A stretch of 64,000 bases of DNA from Lusitaniella coriacea LEGE 07157 (GTDB lineage Bacteria > Cyanobacteriota > Cyanobacteriia > Cyanobacteriales > Spirulinaceae), in assembly GCF_015207425.1 (NCBI RefSeq), contig NZ_JADEWZ010000029.1:1-64000 (forward strand), read 5' to 3'. A program made the translations under genes and the position numbers. Below the pieces are notes generated by a model that saw nothing but the letters and a program-made list of their open reading frames with translations, was not told the origin of the DNA and did no database searches. Shown piece by piece: positions 50,945 to 60,383 of this stretch. Within the stretch, counting starts at the first letter, position 1. Each line of letters starts with the position of its first letter.

Positions 50945-51142
50945 ATGAAAAAACCACTGCTCGTTTTGACCGCCACCATCACGTCCATCTCCGCAGCGAC
51001 TAGCATCTATCTCGCAACGCTGGAGAACCCAACAGACATCCAAAAGCAACTCAGCACAACAGTTAATTCAATTTCTGTTGCTGGAACGACTGCGATTTTT
51101 GGGTTGCTAGACGACAATTCGGACGATTCTAATGTCACCTAA
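50945..51142 (+). CDS. tiny membrane or exported protein divergent from the NACHT gene
   Basis: 65 residues with a hydrophobic N-terminus (LLVLTATITSISAATSIYLATL) and a second mildly hydrophobic stretch (SISVAGTTAIFGLL), ending in an acidic tail (DDNSDDSN). It starts 159 bp from the NACHT start on the opposite strand. It is not recognised. A small membrane protein next to a NACHT switch could be an effector or partner, but it could also be unrelated. The start is ATG 50945 with a poor ribosome site. Confidence 0.45.
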   Translation: MKKPLLVLTATITSISAATSIYLATLENPTDIQKQLSTTVNSISVAGTTAIFGLLDDNSDDSNVT

Positions 51143-51233
51143 TGACTTTGAAGGTTATTCATAAAACGATTACGATATCTACGTTTTCACACTTCCTTGG
51201 GAAACTTGTAGTGCAAGCTTTTTAGAACTCGAT

Positions 51234-51752
51234 CTAAAAACGCAATTTTGCAACCCGATCGAGCAGTTGGCAAAAGTCCGCAGAAATCATGGAAAAATTG
51301 TGCGGTGTTAGAAGGGGAACATGAATAAAAAGACAGGAAATCGGTAACTGTTTGTGTTGGATATGATTTAAGACTTCATAGTACAAACCTTCGCACACAA
51401 ATTTACCCGCATCGTGACTGATCTCTGTGGCGCTCAAATTGGCAACAATCGAATCGAGAGAGAGGGTTGTTTGGAGGGACTTGTTGCCTCGCCAAGCAGT
51501 GGATTCAACGGTGAGGGTGTTGCGAGTTTCTGCCATGCCGCAACAGAGGATAGCATTGGGATGGGTGCGATCGATTTGCGCGATCGCGCGCCGACTGGAT
51601 TTCTCAATATCAACGGGTAATTGCCGCAGAAACCTTAAAGAAAAATTGGGAAATAGCTGAGACTCAATCGCCCCTAAGAGATCGTCAGAAGAATTAGAAT
51701 GTTGATGGGGCAACCAGGTTTGAAAAGAGGTTAAAAGAATTTGAGTTTGCAT
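51234..51752 (-). CDS. pyroglutamyl-peptidase-like (peptidase C15) protein
   Basis: 172 residues from the ATG at 51752. The pattern of C15 is visible: ILLTSFQTWLPHQHSNSSDDLL at the start, CCGMAET in the middle, HDAGKFVCEGLYYEVL with the catalytic Cys, and CLFIHVPLL with the catalytic His. C15 enzymes remove N-terminal pyroglutamate. The protein is shorter than the usual 210 residues and the Glu of the triad is not obvious, so activity is uncertain. It is divergent from hisH, 80 bp apart. Confidence 0.75.
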   Translation of the reverse strand: MQTQILLTSFQTWLPHQHSNSSDDLLGAIESQLFPNFSLRFLRQLPVDIEKSSRRAIAQIDRTHPNAILCCGMAETRNTLTVESTAWRGNKSLQTTLSLDSIVANLSATEISHDAGKFVCEGLYYEVLNHIQHKQLPISCLFIHVPLLTPHNFSMISADFCQLLDRVAKLRF

Positions 51753-51831
51753 GAGTTGGGAAAAAGCCCGCGAGATCGCGAACACTTAAGAAGTGTGTGA
51801 AAATATTGTAGGGACATTTTCAAGGAGGATT

Positions 51832-52485
51832 ATGGTGCTTATTGCAACAATCGACTACGACATGGGCAATCTGCACTCTGCGTGCAAGGGATTGGAAAAC
51901 GCCGGGGCAACCCCCATTATCACCGACTCTCCCTCTGATATCGATCGCGCGGATGCTGTTGTTTTACCGGGAGTCGGGGCATTCGATCCGGCAGTGCAAC
52001 ACCTGAGATCGCGCAATCTCATAGAACCCATCAAACGCGCGATCGCGTCGGGAAAACCTTTCCTGGGCATTTGTTTGGGACTGCAAATCCTCTTCGACGG
52101 CTCTGAAGAAGGGAGCGAACCCGGACTCGGCATTATTCCCGGAATGGTTCGCCGCTTCCAAATCGAACCCGGTATTACAATTCCCCACATGGGATGGAAC
52201 CGACTCAACTTCACGCAACCGAATCTTCCCCTGTGGCAAAACATTGGAGAGAATCCCTACGTCTACTTCGTTCACTCCTACTACGTCGATCCCAAAGACC
52301 CCGCAATCCGCGCCGCCACAGTCACTCACGGTTCCCAAATCGTTACCGCCGCGATCGCGCGAGACAACCTCACAGCAGTGCAATTTCACCCCGAAAAATC
52401 CTCAACCGCCGGACTGCAAATCCTCTCCAACTTCGTCGCCCAAGTCCGCAGCCAGATTGATGCGCCAGACCCCGTAACCTGCTAA
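51832..52485 (+). CDS. hisH: imidazole glycerol phosphate synthase glutamine amidotransferase subunit
   Basis: 217 residues, the usual length. It supplies ammonia from glutamine to HisF in histidine biosynthesis. The class I glutaminase site is clear: the nucleophile Cys81 in LGICLGLQ and the His-Glu pair in VQFHPEKSS. GNLHSACKGLE and PGVGAFDPA are family segments. ATG 51832 is chosen because AAGGAGG lies just before it; the longer frame from 51793 lacks such a site. No other his gene is in the window, as usual for cyanobacteria. Confidence 0.95.
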   Translation: MVLIATIDYDMGNLHSACKGLENAGATPIITDSPSDIDRADAVVLPGVGAFDPAVQHLRSRNLIEPIKRAIASGKPFLGICLGLQILFDGSEEGSEPGLGIIPGMVRRFQIEPGITIPHMGWNRLNFTQPNLPLWQNIGENPYVYFVHSYYVDPKDPAIRAATVTHGSQIVTAAIARDNLTAVQFHPEKSSTAGLQILSNFVAQVRSQIDAPDPVTC

Positions 52486-52538
52486 GATCCCCTAACTTTC
52501 CCCGCAAATTCAATTGTCTCGCCCTAATACTTGCACCC

Positions 52539-52889
52539 GTGACTTTAACCGACTCTCCAGAATCCTCCAGCAAAGTACCCCAACCCCCATCGCCCCAACA
52601 ACGGAATGTCGGATTTTGGGCAATCTTTAACTCCACCTTCCTTGCCATTTTCCTCGCGGAAATGGGCGACAAAACCCAACTCGCAACCCTGCTCATCGCC
52701 GCCGAATCCCATTCCCCTTGGATTGTGTTCGCTGGCGCAGCCCTTGCCCTGATCGCAACCAGTCTCATCGGCGTACTCCTGGGCTATTGGCTTTCCAAGC
52801 GCGTTTCTCCCAAAACAATGGACTTAGCCGCCGCAGCCCTGTTAATGAGCGTTTCGATTCTCCTGCTTTGGGATGTCGTTTGCAGCTAG
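52539..52889 (+). CDS. TMEM165/GDT1-family half-transporter, first copy
   Basis: 116 residues with three predicted membrane segments after a 30-residue cytosolic start. The family motif E-x-G-D-K-T is in FLAEMGDKTQLATLL. One copy of the motif makes a half-protein; two must combine for the cation path. The family (Synechocystis Mnx, GDT1, TMEM165) exports Mn or Ca. The second half is encoded 27 bp downstream, so the two genes form a natural heterodimer. Confidence 0.9.
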   Translation: MTLTDSPESSSKVPQPPSPQQRNVGFWAIFNSTFLAIFLAEMGDKTQLATLLIAAESHSPWIVFAGAALALIATSLIGVLLGYWLSKRVSPKTMDLAAAALLMSVSILLLWDVVCS

Positions 52890-52916
52890 AAATTTCCTTT
52901 TACCCTTTACCTTGCA

Positions 52917-53204
52917 ATGGATTGGCAACTTTTTGGATTGAGTTTTATCACCGTTTTTATCGCAGAGATTGGCGACAAAAGTCAAATCGCCGCGATCGCG
53001 CTCAGTGGCAGTTCTAAGTCCCCCCGTGCCGTCTTCTTCGGCACCGCAAGCGCCCTACTACTCGCTAGTTTTATCGGCGTACTCCTCGGAGGAGGCGTAG
53101 CACAGCTATTCCCCGCAAAATTGCTCAAAGCCCTCGCCGCGATCGGTTTTGCCCTCCTCGCCCTGCGCATCCTCTGGTTCGATGACAACGGCGAAAGTCA
53201 GTAA
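52917..53204 (+). CDS. TMEM165/GDT1-family half-transporter, second copy
   Basis: 95 residues with three membrane segments and the motif FIAEIGDKSQIAAIAL. It pairs with the half encoded just upstream to form a six-TM Mn/Ca exporter, which protects the cell, in particular thylakoid functions, from excess Mn. In some cyanobacteria a single fused gene encodes the protein. The copies differ in sequence, so the split is old or the fusion arose elsewhere. ATG 52917 is the start. Confidence 0.9.
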   Translation: MDWQLFGLSFITVFIAEIGDKSQIAAIALSGSSKSPRAVFFGTASALLLASFIGVLLGGGVAQLFPAKLLKALAAIGFALLALRILWFDDNGESQ

Positions 53205-53407
53205 CAATGGAATCCCTAATCCAATCAGCAATGTAATGTGCAAAACATTCCCCATTCAACTAGATACCTCAAAATCCCCATTTCCGACTGTTTTGGAGAA
53301 AACCGGACAGCGTAGTGAACTTTTTTCCTTGATGGGGTAGGGCTTTGACCCGTTTCCGCTAAACTTAACTTTGAGAGGTCAACAACTGGCAGTCGAGAGG
53401 TTTTTTT

Positions 53408-54700
53408 GTGAAAAAAGTCTTAGGAATTATTTTAGGTGGCGGTGCTGGAACCCGCCTTTATCCCTTAACGAAATTGCGGGCGAAACCCGCCGTCCCCCTA
53501 GCCGGAAAATATCGCTTGATCGATATTCCGGTGAGTAATTGTATCAACGCGGACATCAATAAAATATACGTCCTCACTCAGTTTAACTCAGCCTCCCTCA
53601 ATCGCCACCTGACCCGCACCTATAGTTTCTCCGGTTGGAGTGACGGGTTTGTCGAGGTTTTAGCTGCGCAACAGACAGCGGAAAGTCCTCAGTGGTTTCA
53701 GGGTACAGCAGATGCCGTTCGCCAATATCTGTGGCTGATGCAAGAATGGGATGTTGATGAATATATCATTCTCTCTGGCGATCATCTTTATCGCATGGAT
53801 TATAGTTTGTTTATCGAACGCCATCGGGAAACCGGAGCAGATATTACCCTCTCTGTGGTTCCCATTGACGAGAAGCGAGCTTCCAGCTTTGGTTTGATGA
53901 AAATTAACGATTCCGGCAGAGTGGTTGATTTTTGCGAGAAACCAAGCGGTGCAGAACTCAAACAAATGCAAGTCGATACCACAACTTTAGGACTCACCCC
54001 AGAAGAAGCACGGCGGAAACCTTACATTGCCTCAATGGGAATTTATGTGTTTAAAAAAGAAGCTTTAATCGATCTGCTGCAAAAAAATCCAGAGCAAACA
54101 GACTTCGGTAAAGAAATTATCCCCTCATCGGCAAAGGACTACAACGTTCAGGCCTATTTATTTAATGAGTACTGGGAAGATATTGGGACAATTGAAGCGT
54201 TTTATGATGCCAACTTAGCGCTCACCCAACAACCCACACCACCTTTTAGTTTCTACGATGAGAAAGCGCCAATTTACACGCGCGCGCGCTACTTGCCCCC
54301 AACCAAGCTGCTTAATTGTAAGATAACCGAGTCGATGATTGGTGAAGGTTGCATTCTCAAAAATTGCGAAGTGAGTCATTCGGTATTAGGGATTCGCAGT
54401 CGCATTGAGTCGGGATGCAAGATTGAAGATAGCTTGCTGATGGGTGCTGATTACTACGAACCTTTTGCCGAACGGCGTTCTGGTGGTGAATCTCTTGATA
54501 AAGTACCGATTGGGATTGGCGAGGGAACGACAATTCGCCGCGCAATTGTTGACAAGAATGCTCGCATTGGTCGCAATGTTCTGATCTTGAACAAAGACAG
54601 AATTGAAGAATCCAATCGGGAAAAGGACGGGTTTTATATCCGTAGTGGCATTGTTGTGATTCTGAAAAATGCAGTCATTCCGGATGGGATGGTGATTTAG
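53408..54700 (+). CDS. glgC: glucose-1-phosphate adenylyltransferase (ADP-glucose pyrophosphorylase)
   Basis: 430 residues, full length. It makes ADP-glucose for glycogen. The N-terminal nucleotidyltransferase part has [14 protein letters not shown], the regulatory [25 protein letters not shown] and [16 protein letters not shown] and [12 protein letters not shown] hold the sugar-phosphate site. A left-handed beta-helix covers the last 130 residues and ends [16 protein letters not shown]. In cyanobacteria this enzyme is activated by 3-phosphoglycerate. The start is GTG 53408. The spacer 53205-53407 shows no gene. Confidence 0.96.
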   Translation: MKKVLGIILGGGAGTRLYPLTKLRAKPAVPLAGKYRLIDIPVSNCINADINKIYVLTQFNSASLNRHLTRTYSFSGWSDGFVEVLAAQQTAESPQWFQGTADAVRQYLWLMQEWDVDEYIILSGDHLYRMDYSLFIERHRETGADITLSVVPIDEKRASSFGLMKINDSGRVVDFCEKPSGAELKQMQVDTTTLGLTPEEARRKPYIASMGIYVFKKEALIDLLQKNPEQTDFGKEIIPSSAKDYNVQAYLFNEYWEDIGTIEAFYDANLALTQQPTPPFSFYDEKAPIYTRARYLPPTKLLNCKITESMIGEGCILKNCEVSHSVLGIRSRIESGCKIEDSLLMGADYYEPFAERRSGGESLDKVPIGIGEGTTIRRAIVDKNARIGRNVLILNKDRIEESNREKDGFYIRSGIVVILKNAVIPDGMVI

Positions 54701-55011
54701 CGATCGCGCGACCCCTGCCATCTCTAGACGATCTGAGGTTGGGATTGGGGGGATTCCCCGCGTACTGACCAAATTCCGGTGAAACTCAACACAGGAAACC
54801 TTGGGTTGGGTTTCACCCTTGTTTGGCGGGAGTTTCTCAATCGGTTACGGATATTGCGTGTTGGCGCGATCGCGAAAACCGAACCTCCTCAACCTCCAAG
54901 CTTTGTTACGCTAACATTAAATACAAAAACAGTCTAAAAATCCTACTTATTTATCAAGAAATTTCAGGACATATTTAGAACTCGTACAGCGACAAGAGGA
55001 GACAGGTATTG
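54701..55011. other. spacer between glgC and the J-protein gene
   Basis: No gene is seen. GAAACTCAAC ... GTTGGGTTTC (54781-54814) is a hairpin of a repeat type common in cyanobacteria, and could help end glgC transcription. Purine-rich GAGGAGACAGG lies just before the J-protein start. Confidence 0.45.
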
Positions 55012-56025
55012 ATGGCTTCAACAGACTTTAAAGACTACTATGCCATCCTGGGGATAAGCAAAACAGCAAGTCCAGAGGAGATCAAGAAGGCATTTCGCAA
55101 ACTTGCCCTCAAATATCATCCGGATCGCAACTCCGGAGATCGAGCATCAGAAGCGAAGTTTAAAGAAGTCAGCGAAGCCTACGAAGTTTTATCAGATCCG
55201 GACAAACGCAAGAAATACGATAGCTACGGGCAATATTGGAAACAAGTCGGTACACAACCGGGGGGCGGCTATTCGCGAGGGGTTGGCGTTGACTTTGGCG
55301 GTTTTGATTTCGGTCAGTACGGCAGTTTTGAAGAATTTATCAACGATCTTCTCGGCGGTATCGGCGGCAATGGTGCAAACCGAACGGGAAGTTATACCTA
55401 CCGAACTTCAACCTCTGGAGGACGGGCGGGATATGCGAATCCTACCGGTGCGCCGGGATTCGAGCGTGAGGCGAGTGCAAAAGCCAGCAACCAAGATCGA
55501 GACGCAACAGTTCGCTTAACTTTCACAGAAGCCTACAAAGGGACGAAGAAGCGATTTAATGTGGGTGGCGAAACAATCACGATTCGCATTCCTCCCGGTG
55601 CAAAACCGGGGACGCGCGTTCGCGTTCGGGGGAAAGGAAATTTTAATCCCTATTCCCGCCAACGAGGGGATTTGTATTTGAATGTGGAACTCGAACCCCA
55701 TCCCTTCTTTCAGTTTGAGGGGGATAATCTAACCTGTGAAGTTCCCATTGCAACCGATGAAGCGGCGTTGGGGGCATCCATTGAAGTTCCAACCCTGGAT
55801 GGGATGGTGATGATGAAGATTCCGGCGGGCATTCGTTCTGGTCAATCCTTGCGCCTGCGGGGGAAAGGGTGGATCGATACCAAGGGCAAACGCAGCGATC
55901 AATTGGTGAAAATCGCGATCGCGCCACCCAAAAATCTCAGCAAAACCGAACGGGAATACTACGAAAAACTCCGCGACCTGCGTAGCGAAGACCCTCGCAG
56001 CCACCTCAAACAATTTGCAATTTAG
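55012..56025 (+). CDS. CbpA-type J-domain co-chaperone
   Basis: 337 residues. The J domain (residues 6-72) contains the HPD motif in YHPDRN. A Gly/Phe-rich linker ([14 protein letters not shown]) follows, then two C-terminal substrate-binding beta domains ([28 protein letters not shown]-type segment). There is no zinc-finger domain, so it is a class B/CbpA-type protein rather than DnaJ. It stimulates a DnaK ATPase and delivers clients. ATG 55012 is preferred to the TTG just before it. Confidence 0.92.
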   Translation: MASTDFKDYYAILGISKTASPEEIKKAFRKLALKYHPDRNSGDRASEAKFKEVSEAYEVLSDPDKRKKYDSYGQYWKQVGTQPGGGYSRGVGVDFGGFDFGQYGSFEEFINDLLGGIGGNGANRTGSYTYRTSTSGGRAGYANPTGAPGFEREASAKASNQDRDATVRLTFTEAYKGTKKRFNVGGETITIRIPPGAKPGTRVRVRGKGNFNPYSRQRGDLYLNVELEPHPFFQFEGDNLTCEVPIATDEAALGASIEVPTLDGMVMMKIPAGIRSGQSLRLRGKGWIDTKGKRSDQLVKIAIAPPKNLSKTEREYYEKLRDLRSEDPRSHLKQFAI

Positions 56026-56753
56026 AACCATTTGCCCGTAACCACCCAACGGCGAACCCAAAACCCCAGGGCGATTCCTCCCAAAAAAACCAACCAAAAG
56101 AATCCCATTGGCGCGCCTTCAAACCCCGTGGGTAAATTCATGCCGAACGCACAGGAAATTGCCGTTAGGGGAAAAAAGATCGCCGCTAAAATATTGAGTC
56201 GGTGTGCTGCGCGGAGGGATTGGAGGCTGAGTTGCGATTGTTCTTCAGTTTGTTGCGCGATCGTGAAGTCTAGGGCGCTTTTACTATCGAGGTAGAGAAG
56301 TTCTAAGGTTCGTTCTATCTCTGCCGCGCGATCGCGCAAATCGATGATATTTCGATCGTCGGGAATTCCTTCCCTCGCCGTTTGTAAGGCTGCGTGGGAA
56401 TTTTGTGCCGCGCGGTGTAGCGGGGTCAACTCTTTAAGGATCGCAAAATAATCCACCGAACTTTTGGCTTTCTCGTAGCGCCGCGTCAATTCTTCTGCTG
56501 TCGTAGCGTAAGCTTCAATATGTTTTTTGAGGGATTGCAACCCCTGTCCCCGTTGCGTACTCGTCCATTCGCCATTGGGTTTCCGCCAAAAAAATGCCCC
56601 CTCGCGATCGCCACGCTTGCCCTGTTTTGGTGCTTGGTGCAAAATCAATAATAAATGCCCCTCTGCAACCATCGCGCGCTGTTTTCCCGCACTCTTTTGA
56701 CCGAGGCGTTGCTGAATCGTTTCCGGTAACGACCAAGATCGAGGCACTTTCAT
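56022..56753 (-). CDS. CorA-like divalent-cation transporter-family protein
   Basis: 243 residues. Most of the protein is a soluble helical part. The end has two membrane segments, and the first ends in GMN ([15 protein letters not shown]), the pore signature of CorA. It is shorter than full CorA (about 316 residues), lacking most of the N-terminal beta domain, so Mg transport is possible but not proven. It overlaps the J-protein gene by 4 bp at its 3' end, facing it. Confidence 0.78.
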   Translation of the reverse strand: MKVPRSWSLPETIQQRLGQKSAGKQRAMVAEGHLLLILHQAPKQGKRGDREGAFFWRKPNGEWTSTQRGQGLQSLKKHIEAYATTAEELTRRYEKAKSSVDYFAILKELTPLHRAAQNSHAALQTAREGIPDDRNIIDLRDRAAEIERTLELLYLDSKSALDFTIAQQTEEQSQLSLQSLRAAHRLNILAAIFFPLTAISCAFGMNLPTGFEGAPMGFFWLVFLGGIALGFWVRRWVVTGKWF

Positions 56754-56758
56754 CTTCT

Positions 56759-57316
56759 CTAGGAGATTGAATCAACTGTCGCTAGCAACTTTTCAACACT
56801 GGCATTGGGAGAAAGGAAGGAAAATAAATGTTTATAGCGCAAGCGCCCTTCTTTGTCTAACACGAACTGCGCCGGAAGGGGCGCGCCTAATGCTTGACCC
56901 ACTTCATAGTTACGGAAAACGTCGCAACTGGGATTACTTAATAATGGCATCTTTAATCCCAAATCCTTGACGACTTGCCGACTTTGGCGCGTATCCGTAC
57001 TCGTTATCATTAAAACTTCTATCCCCTTTTGCACGAACTGCTCGTAACTCTCATTGAGTTCGATGATATGAGGATAACAGAGGGGACAGTATTGTTTTTC
57101 GGTAAAAATGCGTGTAAATGCCAAAATAATCGGCTGGTTACCTCGATAGCTAGAGAGGCGAAGTGTGGTTTGATTGGTAATATCTGGAAGCAGGAAATCT
57201 GGCACTTTCTGCCCAACTCTCAAGCGACTCGATGCGGGAATTGGGAAGAAATTGCGCAGGAAACGCCCATTGAATAGACCGCTAAAATCCGTAGAAGTCA
57301 GCATAATGTTACGCAT
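56759..57316 (-). CDS. peroxiredoxin-like (AhpC/TSA) thioredoxin-fold protein
   Basis: 185 residues. A thioredoxin fold of the AhpC/TSA-like kind is shown by VGQKVPDFLLPDITNQTTLRLSSYRGNQPIILAFTR and then QYCPLCYPHIIEL. The first Cys of CPLC is in the position of the peroxidatic Cys, and a second Cys three residues on may act as resolving Cys. The usual P-x-x-x-T/S-x-x-C context is only partly kept. Later come GIEVLMITSTDTRQSRQVVKDLGLKMPLLSNPSCDVFRNYEV and GAPLPAQFVLDKEGRLRY. It probably reduces peroxides or exchanges disulphides. It lies 5 bp upstream of the CorA-like gene on the same strand. Confidence 0.8.
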   Translation of the reverse strand: MRNIMLTSTDFSGLFNGRFLRNFFPIPASSRLRVGQKVPDFLLPDITNQTTLRLSSYRGNQPIILAFTRIFTEKQYCPLCYPHIIELNESYEQFVQKGIEVLMITSTDTRQSRQVVKDLGLKMPLLSNPSCDVFRNYEVGQALGAPLPAQFVLDKEGRLRYKHLFSFLSPNASVEKLLATVDSIS

Positions 57317-57445
57317 AAGAGTATCTCAGCCAATAAACTATCCTACACTGCTACGTTTAATGTTACCGCCCATTTGGGGCAACCCGTTCATTGCACGTGT
57401 TTGTATGATTTGACCCTAATTTCACATTCAACGCAATTCTTCAGC

Positions 57446-57892
57446 TTATCGTTCTAATAACAGCGTGACGGGACCATCGTTTTCAATACTCACCTGCATC
57501 ATTGCCCCAAAGCATCCGGTTTCGACGCGCAGTGAACTTGCTCGTAGCTTGTCTACAAAACGATTGTAGAGTTGTTCTGCGAGGGGTGGGGCGGCTGAAT
57601 TGCTGAAGGAAGGACGACGACCCTTGCGACAGTCGCCGTAAAGGGTGAACTGACTAATCGCAAGTATTTCGCCACCCAGGTCGCGCACGGACAGTTCCCA
57701 GCGACTTTCATCATCAACCTCGCGAGGAAAAAGGCGTAAATCCAAGCATTTACGAGCCATCCAATCTAACTCCGCATCTGTATCGGTGGAGGCGATGCCG
57801 ACTAACAAGTTCAATCCTCGCCCAATTTTCCCGATGGTTTCGCCCTCAACTGTCACTTGAGACGACTTCACTCGCTGAATGACAACACGCAT
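57446..57892 (-). CDS. dtd: D-aminoacyl-tRNA deacylase
   Basis: 148 residues, the usual length. It hydrolyses D-amino acids (and glycine) from mischarged tRNAs. Family motifs are complete: [15 protein letters not shown] at the start, ISQFTLYGD with CRKGRRPSF in the middle and the ending [20 protein letters not shown], which holds the cross-subunit active site with Gly-x-Pro-type geometry (NDGPVT). The start is ATG 57892. Confidence 0.95.
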   Translation of the reverse strand: MRVVIQRVKSSQVTVEGETIGKIGRGLNLLVGIASTDTDAELDWMARKCLDLRLFPREVDDESRWELSVRDLGGEILAISQFTLYGDCRKGRRPSFSNSAAPPLAEQLYNRFVDKLRASSLRVETGCFGAMMQVSIENDGPVTLLLER

Positions 57893-57978
57893 AATTTTTC
57901 TTTTTCTCTAGCCAACTATAGCAATATATTGGCAAAATCTCTAATTATTACCTCTGTTCAAAATGACTTTTGGTTCAC

Positions 57979-59085
57979 TCAGAATTCCAAGGATTTAATT
58001 TGTTCTTGAAGTTGCTTGTCAATGACATTAATTTGTAGGGTTGGATCGGTCACTTTGACATTGACGATCGTGCTTTCATCCTCGTCGGTAAACTCGTTGT
58101 TATTGTCTGAGTCTTGCCGAATTTTTAGAAAGATAAATTGACTATTTTCATCCAACTGCCATTCTTGAAGCTGAGTATTGTCAGGAACAATTTGGTGTAG
58201 TTTTTGGGTGGATAAATTGTATAGGTAGGCGAGGGAAGCATCTTTTGCTGTAAATTTCCCATCATTGTTAGAATCGTGCCGGACGGTCACAAAAATCAAC
58301 TTGTCTTGGGGATAGTCAAAGTTCCACATTTGGAGTTGAGTTTTTTCTGGCGTGATGCGCCGAAGCGTTTTGGTGGAGAGGTCGTAGAGGTAGAGAAGTT
58401 TCGTGTCTGTTTCTGTAAATTCGCGATCTTGGTTTGAGTCTTGCCTCACTTCCAACAAGAGTAAGTTATCTTCTCGATATAGTTTCCAGTTCGACAGTTG
58501 AGTGTTTTCCGGTGTAATGGCTTGTAGGTTTTTCCCCACGCGATCGGAAAGATACAGTAAGGTTGCGTCTCGATCGGTTAAACGCTCGTCAGCGTTGGTG
58601 TCTTTTTCAATAATTTGATATAACCAGAATTGAGGTGATTTTTCTGGCGAATTATTTGCTTCTTTGGGAGTCGCGGTTGTCTTACTTTTCTCATTGTTTT
58701 CATCTTTTTGGGGGTCGCTCAAATCTTCAAAGTGACTGATAATTGCTTTGCGATCGAGAAGTAGGTGAGAGGATCCGGTGACTTTATTATGGAAGATTAA
58801 ATTAGTGGTTAGAAATGGGTTGCGTTGGTACTCTCTAGAACTTTTGAGCTTTCTGACAACTTCAAACGCGCGATCGGTTTTTAAACCTAAAGGAGTGACA
58901 ATATAATTGGATTCTTTTGGAAAAATAATTGACCCTAAACTGAGGCGAACGGGGGATTCCTCTGAGGATTTTTCAATCGTAACTCCACTACTTTCTCGTT
59001 TCTGACAAGCCTGACACAAACCAACTAATGCCATTCCAAGCAGACTCATGAAAATTGGAGTTAAAAATTTTGGCTCTGACATCAA
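57979..59085 (-). CDS. lipoprotein with four EF-hand-like calcium-binding repeats
   Basis: 368 residues. The lipobox ends GLCQAC. Four repeats of about 50 residues each begin with an Asp/Asn-rich loop: DTNADERLTDRD, DSNQDREFTETD, DSNNDGKFTAKD, DSDNNNEFTDED. The loop D-x-N-x-D-x-x-x-T-x-x-D is a calcium-binding type. Each repeat continues with a beta-rich part (LLYLYDLSTKTLRRI), which suggests a propeller-like or stacked fold. The function is unknown. It lies upstream of a VWA protein and a pilin-like gene, a group of envelope proteins that may share a role. Confidence 0.75.
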   Translation of the reverse strand: MMSEPKFLTPIFMSLLGMALVGLCQACQKRESSGVTIEKSSEESPVRLSLGSIIFPKESNYIVTPLGLKTDRAFEVVRKLKSSREYQRNPFLTTNLIFHNKVTGSSHLLLDRKAIISHFEDLSDPQKDENNEKSKTTATPKEANNSPEKSPQFWLYQIIEKDTNADERLTDRDATLLYLSDRVGKNLQAITPENTQLSNWKLYREDNLLLLEVRQDSNQDREFTETDTKLLYLYDLSTKTLRRITPEKTQLQMWNFDYPQDKLIFVTVRHDSNNDGKFTAKDASLAYLYNLSTQKLHQIVPDNTQLQEWQLDENSQFIFLKIRQDSDNNNEFTDEDESTIVNVKVTDPTLQINVIDKQLQEQIKSLEF

Positions 59086-59174
59086 ACTCTTGCTGAATAA
59101 TGCTTTATTTTTTAGGCTACAAGGGAGTTATCTCGATTTTCGGAAGATTTCGGATCTCATCCCCAAAATCCCGA

Positions 59175-60278
59175 CTACTGAAACTCAAATCCCTTTGCCG
59201 TTAACTGTTGGCGCAACGCCTGAATCGTCACTGAGTCCAACGTATCTTCCCCCTCAGAATTCGCTTGGGTTTGCTGGGCAACATAATCAGCACGTTTTTG
59301 GTTGAGATCGCGCAATATTGCTTGAATTCTGGCTCTTTCTTCCTGTCTTTGGGCTACATACTCGCGCTTTTGGGCTAAAGTCATACCTTGCATCGCTTCA
59401 GGTAAGTCTGCATCGGTCAACTCTGCTAATTGTACTCGTTCTTCATCCAACGCATCTACTAAATCCCAAGAGGCATTGCGATAGTATCCAGAGGCTTTGG
59501 AAGCGCCTCGGCTGGCGATATTTGTCCCGGCATTGGCATCCTCAACTTGCTGTCTTTCTTGCCCAATTTCCCCCTCGATGCCATAGGGAATATACGTCTC
59601 GTTCAATCGTTGATTCCACAGGGCAATATCCGCATCATAAGGCGACTCAATAAAGGTCACGGTGCGATTGTGGTTAATATTGAAATGATCGCCTTGACCT
59701 GCTTGCGCGCCTGATACCCAGAAGGTTCTGTCTTCTGACTCCGGATTGCCACAGTAAATTGTGTTGACAAGAATATCTCGGTTTGCGGCAGTTTCAACGG
59801 AATCTTTCCAGTCAACGGGACCTTGATCGAAGGGTTCATTTCCGGCGATAAAAATCACTCGGAAGTTTTCGTCCTCTGCGCTCCAGTTTAATTCTTTTAG
59901 TGCGGAATTGATGACCCAACCGGCGTATTCTTGACCGCCATTGGTGTCGATACTAAATAATTTTTCTGACACTAAGTCGAGTTCGGAGGTAAATCCGTTG
60001 AGCAATGTGAGGAACCCTTCTTGGGACGGCAAATGGTCGTTACCATAGTGGTAGAGAGCAACTTCTAATTCGGGGATTTCTCCGTCTTTGGTGACGCTGG
60101 TTAAAGCATTGACAATCTCCCAAAGTTGAGTGCGAGTTTGATCGATCAAACCGTCCATACTGTTGCTAGAGTCAAGCAGGATCGCGATTTGGATTTTTGC
60201 TTTGGCAAAGGCGGCACTGGGGGAAAGAAGAAGTCCTAAACTTAGGGTTGTGGCGAAGAAAATTTGTCGGAGCTTCAT
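59175..60278 (-). CDS. exported VWA-domain protein
   Basis: 367 residues. A signal peptide ends near AFA-K (residue 25). A von Willebrand A domain follows with the metal-ion-dependent adhesion site D-x-S-x-S in LLDSSNSMDG (Asp36, Ser38, Ser40). The rest contains further VWA strands (RVIFIAGNEPF) to about residue 230, and a helical C-terminal part with an LTDADLPEAMQGMTLAQKREYVAQRQ segment. VWA domains bind protein partners, often with metal. Location is periplasmic. Neighbours are a calcium-repeat lipoprotein and a pilin-like protein. The function is not known. Confidence 0.83.
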   Translation of the reverse strand: MKLRQIFFATTLSLGLLLSPSAAFAKAKIQIAILLDSSNSMDGLIDQTRTQLWEIVNALTSVTKDGEIPELEVALYHYGNDHLPSQEGFLTLLNGFTSELDLVSEKLFSIDTNGGQEYAGWVINSALKELNWSAEDENFRVIFIAGNEPFDQGPVDWKDSVETAANRDILVNTIYCGNPESEDRTFWVSGAQAGQGDHFNINHNRTVTFIESPYDADIALWNQRLNETYIPYGIEGEIGQERQQVEDANAGTNIASRGASKASGYYRNASWDLVDALDEERVQLAELTDADLPEAMQGMTLAQKREYVAQRQEERARIQAILRDLNQKRADYVAQQTQANSEGEDTLDSVTIQALRQQLTAKGFEFQ

Positions 60279-60383
60279 AATATTTTGCGATCGCGTGTTT
60301 TCAGTCTATTCTTCATCTTAAGCCACAATTTTCCGGACTTTGGACTGCGTTACTAAAACTGAAACATTGATGGTTGCAAGGGC

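Noticed and set aside
54701-55011. tRNA or small RNA gene in the glgC spacer
   Set aside because: No cloverleaf or conserved tRNA ends; only a dispersed hairpin repeat was found.
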